Origin: Coix lacryma-jobi var. lacryma-jobi
Taxonomy: Eukaryota; Streptophyta; Magnoliopsida; Poales; Poaceae
Length of the DNA: 64,000 bases
Direction of reading: 5' to 3'
NCBI GenBank assembly: GCA_009763385.1
Contig: VDCT01000088.1
Coordinates: forward strand, 434,001-498,000
Shown here: positions 25,091 to 34,159 of the stretch, piece after piece
How positions within the stretch are numbered: the stretch's first letter is position 1
Layout: each line of letters opens with the position of its first letter
Notes under the pieces: generated by a model
Told to the model about the DNA's origin: nothing
The model's database searches: none
Seen by the model: only the letters and a program-made list of their open reading frames with translations
Made by a program: the position numbers and the translations under genes

Positions 25091-26986
25091 CTCGCAGACA
25101 AGTGTTTTTCAGTGCATTTGGTCTCCCGGCTTTTCCGCTTGGTTTTCGCACTTCTCGTTTGGCCTTGTAGTTGACCAAGGAACCTCTCTAGGTATCTTTG
25201 CTACTTGTTAGCATCGGTATTTGGGGATTTCTCGATGTAGCCATCTATCTACGTTCGAGACTTGGTTTTTGAGGGTCGAACTTGTTCCGGTGCTTTTGCC
25301 GTTTGGTTTGCTATGGCTTTGTGGTGCCTCGCTGTGATCCTAGGGATCATCCACCCTCTTCCAAGGGTCGTGGGCATCACGGTTTCGATCGAAGCTTTCG
25401 GGGGTTGTATTTAGGGACAATAGGTCAAAGTTTCGAGAGAAATTTTTGAGCTCCGATTCACCCCCCTCTGGTCGCCTTGCTATTTGCATTCTCGGTCCTT
25501 CACTCAGGGCCGGACAGTCCGCGAATCGGCTGAAGCCTCTGGTTTAGTGTGTTGGCTCTCCCGACTTCTCCGCTTGGTTTTCGGACCTCTCGTTTGACCC
25601 TAGAGTTGATCATGGAACCTCTCTAGGTATCTTTGCTACTTGTTAGCATCGGTATTTGGGGATTTCTCAATGTAGCCGTCTATCTACGTTTGGGACTTGG
25701 TTTTCGAGGGTCAATCTTGTGCCGGTACTTTTGGCGTTTGGTTTGCTATCGCTTTGTGGTGCCTAGCTGTGATCCTAGGGATCATCCACCCTCTTCCAAG
25801 GGTTGTGGGCATCACGGTTTCGATCGAAGCTTTCGGGGGTTGATTTTGGGGACAATAGGCCAAAGTTTCAAGCGAAATTTTTGAGCTCCCATTCACCCCC
25901 CCCTCTGGTCGCCTTGCTATTGCATTCTTGGTCCTTCATGCAGGTGGTTAGCGCTCGAATCAGTGGATCGGGGAGGTAGTCGGGGTGGTGGCGGCGCTGT
26001 GGGCAAGCTGGTGACGGCGGAGCGGGCTCGACGTCGACGAATTTCGTCGGCGGAGCTCCCTGCTCATTGCCGGCGAAAGCAGAGAAGGAAGAAAGGAGAG
26101 GAGTGCGGCGTGGACAGCGCATATGTGGGCGACGAGGAGCTCGGAGGGTGCGCCAGCGAGTGGTGCATGCGGACAGAGCGATTGGCGCATGGACGGGGAC
26201 GTGTCGACGTCGGAACGCCGCTGCCCCCATGACGGCCGCCGTGGACGCCATGCAGGGCTCCAAGCACTGTGGCTACAGGAAGTTTTGTCCCCTTTTGAAT
26301 TGCGACCAAAACTTGAACTAAAGTGCAAAATCTATAAGAATGAAAGTTGTTCAGAATTTTGTGATCTACAAACTTGCTTAAAGGTCATGTTCCAATTCGG
26401 CATAGTTTTTGAATTAGCGTTTGAATTCAAATTTGACCCAAACTGATTTCTCAAATTACTTTGAAATTTTCTGAAGAACTTCGAATTCTGTAAACATGAA
26501 AGTTGTTAGATTTGTCATTCCCTACAACTTTGATTAAAGGACCAAGGTCAGATTCTCAATAGTTTGAGAGTTGTAGTTCAAGGGTAGATTCTAGGGTTTA
26601 AACAAATTTGTTTCAATTCAAATTCTGTGCAGAATCTTTGTTAACTTTATATACCAAAGTTGTTCCTTTCATTAGTATCTACAACTTTGTTTTAAGAGCC
26701 ATGCCCAGATTCAGCTTAGATTCAAGTCTTTATCATAGAGCTACTATAGGGACTTGTAATTTCACATACATACATATCCTCCCTTACTAGAATTCAGCAA
26801 ATTACAATACCCTAATTATCACACATTCATGGCATTAAACAGAAATAAACAATCATATGATGCAATTGAGATCAAGTTATATGCAAATTGTAAATGCATC
26901 TTTGATGTTGTTACATGAATGCTTTCCATGCTCATGATGACATGTCAGGTTTTAGTTGACTTAAACACCACAGGTGTTTCAATGAG

Positions 26987-28414
26987 ATACTGCGGGACCT
27001 GGAGCCTGAGAGTCCCAAGCGAGGGTCAGTGCCCGAGTTCGCGGGGTCGCATATCTGGGTTGATGGTTTTGAGGTGAGGGGTGACCTTGAATCGGAACGA
27101 AACGCTGGTAAAAGGCCATATGGCGAAGCTAGCCGGTCCAGTATTCCTTATTTTGCCAAGAAGATTGGGGTTTCAGATCCAGCAACGGAGCTTTTTACGA
27201 GTCCAGACCTTCGAGAGTGCCACTTGCAATGCGCTCCGGAGGAAAGGCGTTTTCTTGGTCGTGTGTTTGGCCAGGTTTGTGTGCCGGAGGCCGAGCTTCG
27301 ATTGGTCAACCAACCATTGGGCGAGCTTCATGATGATATTGATGTTAAGTTAGTTGAGCTGATGCTTCTCAATCGCTCTGCGCGCCGAAGGGCAGGTTTA
27401 AATAATGATTATCTAAGCAATCGGTTGACCGAGGTTGAGAAAGAGAATAAAGAACTCCGGCGAGGTTTAGAAAATAAAGAGATTGAGCTAAAAGGTGCTG
27501 TAGAAAAGTTAAGAAAACCCGAGAGGAGGCGCAGGAGGTTGCTACCCGTAATGTTGAACTGTTGTCAGCTTGCCGTGAAAAAGACAAAGATTTAATGTCC
27601 GCGAAGAGTCGCATAGTTGAGTTGTCCTTGGAGTTGGCTTCTCAGTCGGAGGCATGGCAGTAGAGTATGGCTAGGATTAAAAGCAAAGTCAATGCGTGCC
27701 TGACCGAGGTCGGCGGTTCCGCTGGGGAGCCGCTGCCTCCTGTTAGCACGGAGGCCTTCGGAGACTGGCTTTCCAATGAGCTTGATGTTTTCAGCTCATT
27801 GGTTGGTAACGCGGCTGACTTCGGTGGTTACGCTGGCGCCTTGGCCATGGCCGGTACTCTTCGTCAAGCTAACTGTGACCACCTTCGGAAAATTAGGAGG
27901 CCGAGCCATGTTTTCCCAACAGTTGACGAAGTGCGTGCAATGAAGATCAGTGATGCGGAGGTTCGCAACTGCGCTATGCGCTTACTCCAAAGGTTTTGGA
28001 TCAGTGGTGGAGGTCGTGCCCTTGCCTTTGAAGAGGCGGCTGAAGCTACTCGTCAGGTGATGATGGCATGGGATTTTTATTTTTGGTTTTATTTGTGGAT
28101 GAAAGTGTTAGTATTTATTTCTGTGTCCTTTTTTGCAGGCTCGGAAAGACGCGCTGCCCTTGCCAACTGCAACTGATGACGCTGCTGGATGGTCCCAGTC
28201 TGCACCTGCGCACAGCTCCGCGGAGGTTCCTCCGGTTGAAGCGGTTCCCTCGGCCGAGGGGGCTCCTGCCACCGAAAAGGATGATGTTGAGGGAGAAGCC
28301 GGGGTGGAAGCATCTGCTGCTAACCAATTTATGGTGGAAGCCGCTGCAACTGGCGAAGCTGAGGATGCTGCAACTGGCGAGGTTGAGGCGGAGAAGCATG
28401 AAGATGCCGAGTAG
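26987..28414 (+). pseudogene. Antisense ORF of N, second part (coiled coil, intron, acidic tail)
   Basis: The frame that stops at 7665 continues in the same phase at 26987, right after the second TSD copy. It runs open to about 27510, where a one-base shift moves it to another frame. That frame contains a Glu/Lys-rich coiled coil (RLTEVEKENKELRRGLENKE and on), a TAG near 27661, then a compact alpha-helical part (27667-28056) with Ser-Leu-Val, Cys-Asp-His and RPSHVFPTVDE words. An 82-bp intron (28057-28138) joins in frame to an Ala/Glu/Pro-rich acidic tail ending at 28414. With the first part, the intact gene would have encoded roughly 1,000 residues. Function is unknown. Coiled coil plus acidic tail suggests a protein-interaction role (inference). 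Confidence 0.8.
28057..28138 (+). other. Spliceosomal intron in the antisense gene of N
   Basis: The sequence starts GTGATG after CGTCAG, is T-rich, and ends CCTTTTTTGCAG before GCTCGG. Length is 82 bp, typical of short plant introns. Removing it joins two open frames in phase and skips a stop-bearing tail. It lies on the strand opposite to gag-pol, so the genomic RNA of N would not splice it. Confidence 0.75.
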
Positions 28415-28517
28415 GTCTGAGAAATGGGTGTAGTTAAAAAAGGGGTCATTTTGTAATATTTTGCGAGGGGAAGAATGTTGCTGTGAAAAACTGAGACTCT
28501 TGTTTGTCTATTTGACG

Positions 28518-29069
28518 ATGCATGTTCCTGATGGAACCGTGCTTGAGGTGTTTGATGTGACGCCTCTCACGTTAAATTATCAAGATGCTTTTATAAATGG
28601 TGAATCATGGGCTCGAGCTAAACTCAAACACCCTTCGCTATCTTTTGAGCGTTTTTGGTGGTCCAAGGTGCGAAGGTATGATTTAAAGAACAGCCGATCG
28701 AGCTGTTTTTGGCGTGACGCGGATTATACGGATCGGCAAGCTACGCGCTTTTTGTTTAGTTCTTCTTCGCAACCTGTTGTTGATGATGACATCGATGAGA
28801 AGACGACTCTGGATTATTTGTTTGGGCGTAGTAACCTTGAACTGGGTCCAGACGGTTCTCTTGTAATTCCGAAGGAGGAGCCTTTAGAAAGAAGTGACGT
28901 AGCTCGTCGATATATGTATAGGGCAAGGGTGTTGCCCGGGGAGCTGCCAATTGTGCCGACGGCTCCTTTATTGTGGGGACCCATTGTCCCGATACAGACG
29001 GGGTTTGAAGTTGAAAATGAGGGTTGTAAAGATGTATTGTTAATTGAAGATGGTGGGGATTCCTTGTAA
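28518..29069 (+). CDS. Second antisense ORF of N, unknown protein (183 aa)
   Basis: This frame is open from ATG 28518 to the stop at 29067-29069. It lies about 100 bp after the antisense gene and on the same strand. I do not recognise it. It is rich in aromatic residues in the first half (SFERFWWSKVRRYD, SCFWRDADYTD) and acidic toward the end. It has no signal peptide, membrane segment or cysteine-metal pattern. It has stayed open although its neighbour has decayed. No TATA box is clear. It could be translated from a transcript of the first antisense gene or be a remnant of a larger gene. Confidence 0.6.
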   Translation: MHVPDGTVLEVFDVTPLTLNYQDAFINGESWARAKLKHPSLSFERFWWSKVRRYDLKNSRSSCFWRDADYTDRQATRFLFSSSSQPVVDDDIDEKTTLDYLFGRSNLELGPDGSLVIPKEEPLERSDVARRYMYRARVLPGELPIVPTAPLLWGPIVPIQTGFEVENEGCKDVLLIEDGGDSL

Positions 29070-29211
29070 CTTTGTACTTTTTAGAAAAAGTGTATCATGG
29101 TGTTGTGAATTTGTACTTATGCGAAAGAGTTGTAAGATATTTTGTTCGCCTTGTGGATCATTTTTGGAAACTGATAAAGAATGACTTTTGACCCTCGCTG
29201 ACTTTATGGCA

Positions 29212-29800
29212 GAGCTCGCTTTACCGCTTATGTAAGGTGCTTTGGAAAACAGCGACGCCCTTTTTCCTTTTAGCGAGGCTCGCTTAACGTTTATGTAAGC
29301 TGTTTAGGAAAATGGCGACGCCCCCTTTTCTTTTAGCGAGGCTCGCTTAACGTTTATGTAAGCTGTTTAGGAAAACAGCGATGCCCCCTTTTTCTTTTAG
29401 CGAGGCTCGCTTAATGTTTATGTAAGCTGTTAAGGAAAAAGGCGACACCCCCTTTTATTTTAGCGATGCTCGCTTAACATTTATGTAAGCTATTTAGGAA
29501 AACAGCGACGCCCCCTTTTCTATTAGCGAGGCTCGCTTAACGTTTATGTAGGCTGTTTAGGAAAACGGCGACGCCCCCTTTTCTTTTAGCGAGGCTCGCT
29601 TAACGTTTATGTAAGCTGTTTAGGAAAATAGCGACGCCCCTTTTTCTTTTAGCGAGGCTCGCTTAACGTTTATGTAGGCTGTTTAGGAAAACGGCGACGC
29701 CCCCTTTTCTTTTAGCGAGGCTCGCTTAACGTTTATGTTAGCTGTTTATGGAAACAACGATGCCCCCTTTTCTTTTAGCGAGGCTCGCTTGATGTTTAGC
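29212..29800 (+). repeat. Tandem array, 63-bp unit, 9-10 copies
   Basis: The phrase AGCGAGGCTCGCTT recurs at 29272, 29335, 29399, 29462, 29525, 29588, 29651, 29714 and 29777, with a partial first copy near 29212. Units differ by a few bases. Each holds the short palindrome AGCGAGGCTCGCT and a CCCCCTTTT tract. It lies in the non-coding stretch between the antisense ORFs and pol. Confidence 0.95.
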
Positions 29801-29804
29801 GAGG

Positions 29805-29882
29805 CTTGCCAAACAAACTTCACCTCCACCCTCGCAAAAAGTTTCCTTTTTGCCAGGGTGGAGGTGAAGTTTGTTTGGCAAG
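29805..29882. repeat. 78-nt perfect-stem hairpin between the two arrays
   Basis: Bases 29805-29832 and 29855-29882 are exact reverse complements (28 bp). The 22-nt middle folds again (GCAAAAAG with CTTTTTGC around TTTC). The right arm is the start of the 85-bp array unit, and the left arm is an inverted copy of it. It sits at the junction of the two arrays, where the antisense and pol transcripts would converge. Confidence 0.95.
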
Positions 29883-30310
29883 CCCCTGACGTTTTGCGAG
29901 GGTGCTTGATTTTTTGGGACTTCGCGCCTCCTCTTGTCTAAGGTGGAGGTGAAGTTTGCTTTGCAAGCCCCTCACGTTTTGCGAGGGTGCTTGATTTTTT
30001 GGGACTTCGCGCCTCCCCTTGTCTAAGGTGGAGGTGAAGTTTGCTTTGCAAGCCCCTCGCGTTTTGCGAGGGTGCTTGACTTTTTGGGACTTCGTGCCTC
30101 CCCTTATCTAAGGTGGAGGTGAAGTTTGCTTTTGCAAGCCCCTGACATTTTGTGAGGGTGCTTGACTTTTTGGGACTATGCGCCTCCCCTTGTCTAAGGT
30201 GGAGGTGAAGTTTGCTTTTGCAAGCCCCTGACATTTTGCGAGGGTGCTTGACTTTTTGGGACTTCGTGCCTCCCCTTGTCTGAGGTGGAGGTGAAGTTTG
30301 CTTTGCAAGT
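29853..30310 (+). repeat. Tandem array, 85-86-bp unit, about 6 copies
   Basis: The phrase AGGTGGAGGTGAAGTTTG recurs at 29941, 30026, 30111, 30197 and 30283, with a first copy at 29853 (one extra G). Each unit ends in a GCGAGGGTGCTTGA..GGGACTTCG segment. The minus strand has open frames across it, which are repeat artefacts. From 30311 to 30591 there is AT-rich non-coding sequence up to the end of integrase. Confidence 0.95.
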
Positions 30311-30591
30311 TTGTTTCGAAATGTTTGTGTTTTGAAGCAATCTTCGTGGGTATTTATCGATTATAAGCGCTCTTGAATAAGAGTTGCTTTTATCGATGTT
30401 TATGGAAAACAAAAAGATTTTTTTGGGGTTGTTGCTTGTATTAAGGATTTGGATACTGCCTCGTTAAAAAACCATACGCCCCTTCGTAAGGAAAAAGAGT
30501 GCAGCTCCTTTATTTTGGTTACAAGCATGGTACTGACAAAGATGAAAGATAAAAGGCAAATTACATGTTGCGAGAGCTCACTAAGGCTCCG

Positions 30592-31662
30592 CTATGAGTA
30601 GAATTTGCGAAGGTCATCAATATTCCAAGTATGCGGCAGGCTGTTTCCTTCGCTGTCGGAGAGGTGATAGGATCCAGGGCGGTTGCATTCTGTTATCAAG
30701 TATGGTCCCGTCCATTTTGGCCGAAATTTTCCCGCCATATTGGCGTTTTGTTTCCGAATGAGGACGAGGTCACCTTTCTTCAAGTCTTTAATTCTCACTT
30801 TTTTGTCTCTCCACTTTTTGGTTTCCTCTTGATACTTGCGAAGGTTGTGCACTGTGCTGCATCTTGCTTCTTCGAGCAAATCTTTGACTAGCGACTGGTT
30901 TTGTTCTTCTGGTTCGAGGGTTGTTCTGGGAGAACCATATTTCAATTGTTTTGGTAATACAGCTTCTTCTCCAAAGAGGAGCCTAAAAGGTGTGAACTTG
31001 GTTGCTCTGCATTTCGAAATATTATGGGACCAGGTGACCGAGGTTAGCTCTTCTGCCCACTTTCCCTTGGGCCTACCTTGGAGTTTTTTGGATATCGCTT
31101 GAAAAATGGTGGCATTAGCTGTTTCGACGAGACCGTTGGATTGAGGATGCCGGACTGAGGCAAAACACAAGGTTGTACCAATTTGATCGCAGAATTCCTT
31201 GAAGACCTCGCTGTCGAACTGAGTGCCGTTGTCGACGGTTAGGTGTTTGGGAACTCCGAATCGACAAACTATTTGTTGCCAGAAAAACTTTTTCACGGCT
31301 AGGGAAGTGATGGAAGCCAATGGTTTTGTTTCAATCCACTTTGTGAAGTATTCCACAACTACCACTGCGTAGCGAAGGTTTCCTGGAGCTGTTGGTAGTG
31401 GACCGACGAGGTCCATTGCCCATCTTTGCAAGGGCCATGCTGGGCATATCAGAGTTGTTGGGGCACGTGGGGCGTTTTGTGTTTTTGCTGTTAGTTGGCA
31501 TCCCTCGCAATGCTTGACAATCTCTTTTGCATCTCGCAATGCTGTTGGCCAAAAGAAACCTTGACGGAACACTTTTCCAACTAGCGCCCTTGGGCCATTA
31601 TGAGAGCAACATATACCTTCGTGAATGAGTTTGAGTATGTCCTTTCCTTGATTTTGCGACAC
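30592..31662 (-). CDS. int: Integrase of N (356 aa, open)
   Basis: It inserts the element's DNA copy into the genome. The zinc-binding HHCC domain has H14, H21, C52 and C55. The catalytic core has D84 (WAMDLVGPLP), D144 (LTVDNGTQF) and E180 (NGLVETAN), D-35-E spaced. The C-terminal part ends in a KWTGPYLI...HTWNIDDLRKFYS block typical of gypsy integrases without a chromodomain, as in Tat elements. This segment is open throughout, unlike its neighbours, but the upstream polyprotein is broken, so expression is unlikely. It overlaps nothing on the plus strand. Confidence 0.93.
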   Translation of the reverse strand: MSQNQGKDILKLIHEGICCSHNGPRALVGKVFRQGFFWPTALRDAKEIVKHCEGCQLTAKTQNAPRAPTTLICPAWPLQRWAMDLVGPLPTAPGNLRYAVVVVEYFTKWIETKPLASITSLAVKKFFWQQIVCRFGVPKHLTVDNGTQFDSEVFKEFCDQIGTTLCFASVRHPQSNGLVETANATIFQAISKKLQGRPKGKWAEELTSVTWSHNISKCRATKFTPFRLLFGEEAVLPKQLKYGSPRTTLEPEEQNQSLVKDLLEEARCSTVHNLRKYQEETKKWRDKKVRIKDLKKGDLVLIRKQNANMAGKFRPKWTGPYLITECNRPGSYHLSDSEGNSLPHTWNIDDLRKFYS

Positions 31663-32158
31663 GCATTTTAGCTATGGGGAGGTCACCGAGGCTTTGAACA
31701 AAATGTTGTCCACTATTTTGTATCCTCGAGCTCTTTGCTTGAGCCTGTTTTCTTCTTCTTTGGAATCGGGCTCGTGCAACCCGTTGATATAGGCCATGAT
31801 TGGGGCTCTCCAGTCTTCGCTCTGAATTGCATTGATCAGCTTCGTTGTTTTTTCAAGGGCTTCGATGGCTGATTGTGTTGCTACTTCATAAAAGACGTCT
31901 AGGGCAACTGTAGTTGTTGTACTGCTGCTTTGGCCAGATTGTCTGCCTCGCTATTTTCGGACCTAGGAATTGCTTTCACCGTTATGCCAAGGAAGAAATA
32001 TTCTAACCTTCGGACATATTGTTAGTACTTTTGCAGCTCTGGATCTTTTGCTTTGTAATTTTTCTTGATATGACCCGCAATGACTTGGGAGTCAGTGTTG
32101 ATGACCGCCCTTCGAACTGATAATGCTCGGAGCCTTGAAAGTGCAAGCAATACAGCTT
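31663..32158 (-). pseudogene. RNase H second half and linker to integrase of N
   Basis: A minus-strand frame at 32022-32231 carries the second half of RNase H (YEAVLLALSRLRAL, INTDSQVIAGHI with the conserved Asp). The real element sequence ends at 32163 (cgtat TSD 32159-32163). The linker to integrase (31663-32020) is broken by stops and shifts. The first half of the domain is at 42207-42589, separated by D. Confidence 0.85.
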
Positions 32159-32781
32159 CGTATTGAGAACATATATGATGAATGATTGACATTGATGAGG
32201 AAGGTTTGAGGCTTTTACCCGGTTGAGTCATTATCTCGCTATGTGCTTAATGTTTATGACTAACCAGTGGCGTTGAGTTGTGGTGTTTCTGTGTTGGTGT
32301 GCGTGTGCAACATGTGTCTCTTGGCTGTGTTGATGTGCAGGTGTGGAGCTCGGATACAGTGGTCGATGGCGAGGTGAAGGTCAAGTAGAGACGTGCCGTG
32401 CCGACGGACCGGGAGCGGTGAAGGAAGAGCGTGCCGTGCGGCAGACGTGCCATGCCGATGTACCCAGAGCGGTGAAGGGAGGACGTGAGGCTTGGACTGA
32501 CGGACCAGAGGGCCGGAGGACTAGCTGTGGTAGCTGGCACGTGGCATCGGCGAGTGAGAGCACATGGGGATGTGCGATGCATCGGCCGAGTCAGGAGGAA
32601 GACGATGGCGTCGTGGCACTTGGCGGGGGGTCGGACACGGACTTGCGTGCGGCGCAAGTGCCGTCGGCCAAGTCAAGAAGGAAGGCGAAGGTCTTGTGCC
32701 CGGCGTGGAGGCTGGACATGCATCGGCATCGGTGCCGGTGGTCGGGGTGTGCGAACCACATCCCGTCTACGGTGCGGGTTC

Positions 32782-33092
32782 GGTAGCTGAGCCTCAAAAA
32801 GCTACCATCGACGGTTTCCGAGTTTGGGCCTCAAAACTCGGGTGGCCGGTTTCCGAGTTTGGGCCTCAAAACTCGGGGTGGACGGTTTCCAGGTTTGGGC
32901 CTCAAAACCTGGGCTCGCGGGTTTCCGAGTTTGGGCCTCAAAACTCGGGGTGGACGGTTTCCAGGTTTGGGCCTCAAAACCTGGGCTCGTGGGTTTCTGA
33001 GTTTGGGCCTCAAAACTCGGGGTGGACGGTTTCCAGGTTTGGGCCTCAAAACCTGGGCTGGCAGGTTTACCGGTTTAGGCCTCAAAACCGGG
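32782..33092 (+). repeat. Hairpin array in the 5' LTR of D (9 units)
   Basis: The first unit has the arm GGTAGCT/AGCTACC around GAGCCTCAAAA. Eight further units alternate CCGAGTTT/AAACTCGG and CCAGGTTT/AAACCTGG, with one CCGGTTT/AAACCGG at the end, and loops GGGCCTCA. One unit (near 32997) has a T:G-type mismatch. The array lies about 250 bp upstream of the TATA box. Confidence 0.92.
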
Positions 33093-33344
33093 GGTGGTCC
33101 AAAAGGACGGTCGACGCGTGGCGGCGTGGAGAGGCTGGCGCGGCGGTGAAGCTATCCACGAGGAAGGCGCGGTGGTCGACGTGACAGCACGTGGCGGCAT
33201 CAGGGAGGTCGCGTCGAGGCGAAGCTACCGGATGTGCGGGCGTGGCCGTCGAATGAAGATCGTCAGGACTGGACGGTTTTACCTCTGGGGGGTATTTGGG
33301 TTGAGTGCTTAATGTAAGGGCGTTTTGGTCTTCGAACGTGCGCC

Positions 33345-33353
33345 TATATATAT
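33345..33353 (+). promoter_or_regulatory. TATA box of the D 5' LTR
   Basis: TATATATAT follows GTGCGCC. The same sequence is in the 3' LTR at 40725-40733 and in E at 59145-59153, which supports a conserved core promoter. Confidence 0.75.
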
Positions 33354-33477
33354 GAGGGGGCTGCTAGGGCAGCCGCATCCTTGGGAATTCTTGGAGGTGT
33401 CTCTCTCATTTTGTTCCTGTGAGAGAAGGCTAGGGTCCAGGGCTGTTTTAGAACAATTCGTTTTTGTGTCTTTTGCC

Positions 33478-33585
33478 GGCGGACAGTCTGGACTCCCAGG
33501 CGCGGACAGTCCGCCCTTGACCGGACAGTCCGCCCTTGACCGGACAGTCCGGGACCAACAGTTCGGACAGTCCGGGAATCGGCTG
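33478..33585 (+). repeat. GGACAGTCC cluster in the D 5' leader
   Basis: Five GGACAGTC(C/T) words occur in about 105 bp. The 3' LTR keeps a larger cluster (41337-41790), so this is what the 831-bp deletion left. Confidence 0.85.
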
Positions 33586-33993
33586 TAGGGTGAGTTTTAG
33601 TGCGTTTGCTCTCCCGGCTTTTTCGCTTCGCTTCCGGACTTCTCGTTTGCTCCTAGAGTTCACCTAGGAACCTCTCTACATATCTTTGCTACGCGTTAGC
33701 ATCGGTATTTGGAGGAATCCTGATGTAGCCCTCTATCTACGTTTGGGAGTGGTCTTTTAGGCACGAACTTGACTTGGAGTTTTGGGAGTTGTGTTTTGCT
33801 CCCTTGTGTGGTGCCTCGCTGTGATCCCTGGGATCATCCACCCTCTTTCTAGGGTCGTGGGCATCGCGTTTGAGTCTGAAGCTTTTGGGGGTTGATTTTG
33901 TTGGGACAGAGGCCATAATTTCTGAGAAGAAATTTTAGGCTCCCATTCACCCCCCCTCTGGTCGCCTTGCTTTAGCATTTTCGGTCCTTCAAT

Positions 33994-34008
33994 TGGTATC
34001 GGAGCCAG
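33994..34008 (+). other. Primer binding site of D (initiator Met-tRNA)
   Basis: TGGTATCGGAGCCAG, 2 nt after the LTR, matches the complement of plant initiator Met-tRNA 3' end at 14 of 15 positions. Confidence 0.9.
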
Positions 34009-34159
34009 TTAAGGATCTCTCTACCTTAACCGGTTCCGGATCCGCGAAGGCGACCTTTTGAGAGCGGTTGTGTTTCTGACTTCGAGTGTCGAGTTGTTGA
34101 GCTTTTTTTGGCTAACACTAACGGTGCTTTTTGAAGTAGCACCAAGCTCTTCTTCAAGT

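Larger units (their letters stand above)
23374..25502 (+). mobile_element. Element C: solo copia LTR (2129 bp)
   Basis: It begins TGCGGATACATGG, ends GGTCCTTCA and is flanked by the perfect TSD ctcag (23369-23373 and 25503-25507). There is one LTR and no internal region, so it is a solo LTR. The TATA region reads GATAAGTAG near 24231, a weakened form of that in B. Confidence 0.92.
11160..25938 (+). mobile_element. Element A: solo copia (SIRE-type) LTR, interrupted by B and C
   Basis: A is flanked by tgcag at 11155-11159 and 25939-25943. It begins TGCGGATACATGG and ends GGTCCTTCA, like the LTRs of B and C. Its own pieces are 11160-12589, 23153-23373 and 25503-25938. They sum to about 2.08 kb, the same size as the intact LTR of B. 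No internal coding region belongs to A, so it is a solo LTR. It holds a hairpin array upstream and a GGACAGTCC cluster downstream. Confidence 0.88.
7666..26981. mobile_element. Element M: solo Tekay-like LTR (about 4.5 kb net), interrupted by A
   Basis: M splits the antisense ORF of N and is flanked by atgag at 7661-7665 and 26982-26986. It begins TATAACAGACTC and ends AGGTGTTTCA. On the minus strand that reads TGAAACACC...GTTATA, so only one end is canonical. Removing A leaves about 4.53 kb without gag, pol, primer site or polypurine tract, so it is best read as a solo LTR left by LTR-LTR recombination. From 7830 to 10540 it is AT-rich with repeated 'tctacaactttt'-like phrases. From 10560 to 11150 it is GC-rich. 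25944-26981 is the remaining end. Its open frames (for example 10725-11191, 25963-26321) show no domains. Confidence 0.82.
32164..33991 (+). repeat. 5' LTR of D (1828 bp, internally deleted)
   Basis: Compared with the 3' copy it lacks 831 bp just downstream of the TATA box, between GGCTAGGGT (near 33432) and CCAGGGCTG, with only about 2 bp of shared sequence at the junction. The deletion removes the distal part of the leader and most GGACAGTCC words. Otherwise the copies are very similar. Confidence 0.9.

Noticed and set aside
29212..30310. Possible CRISPR-like array of regular repeats
   Set aside because: Plant retrotransposon context. Repeats are adjacent tandem units without unique spacers.
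32564..33184. Long open frames with repeated peptide (FGPQNSGW, FGPQNLGS) across hairpin arrays, also at 39943-40563, 22399-22644, 58558-58975
   Set aside because: They arise because repeat units are a multiple of three and lack stops. They occur on both strands and in several frames, have no start context or domain, and the LTR promoter lies downstream.
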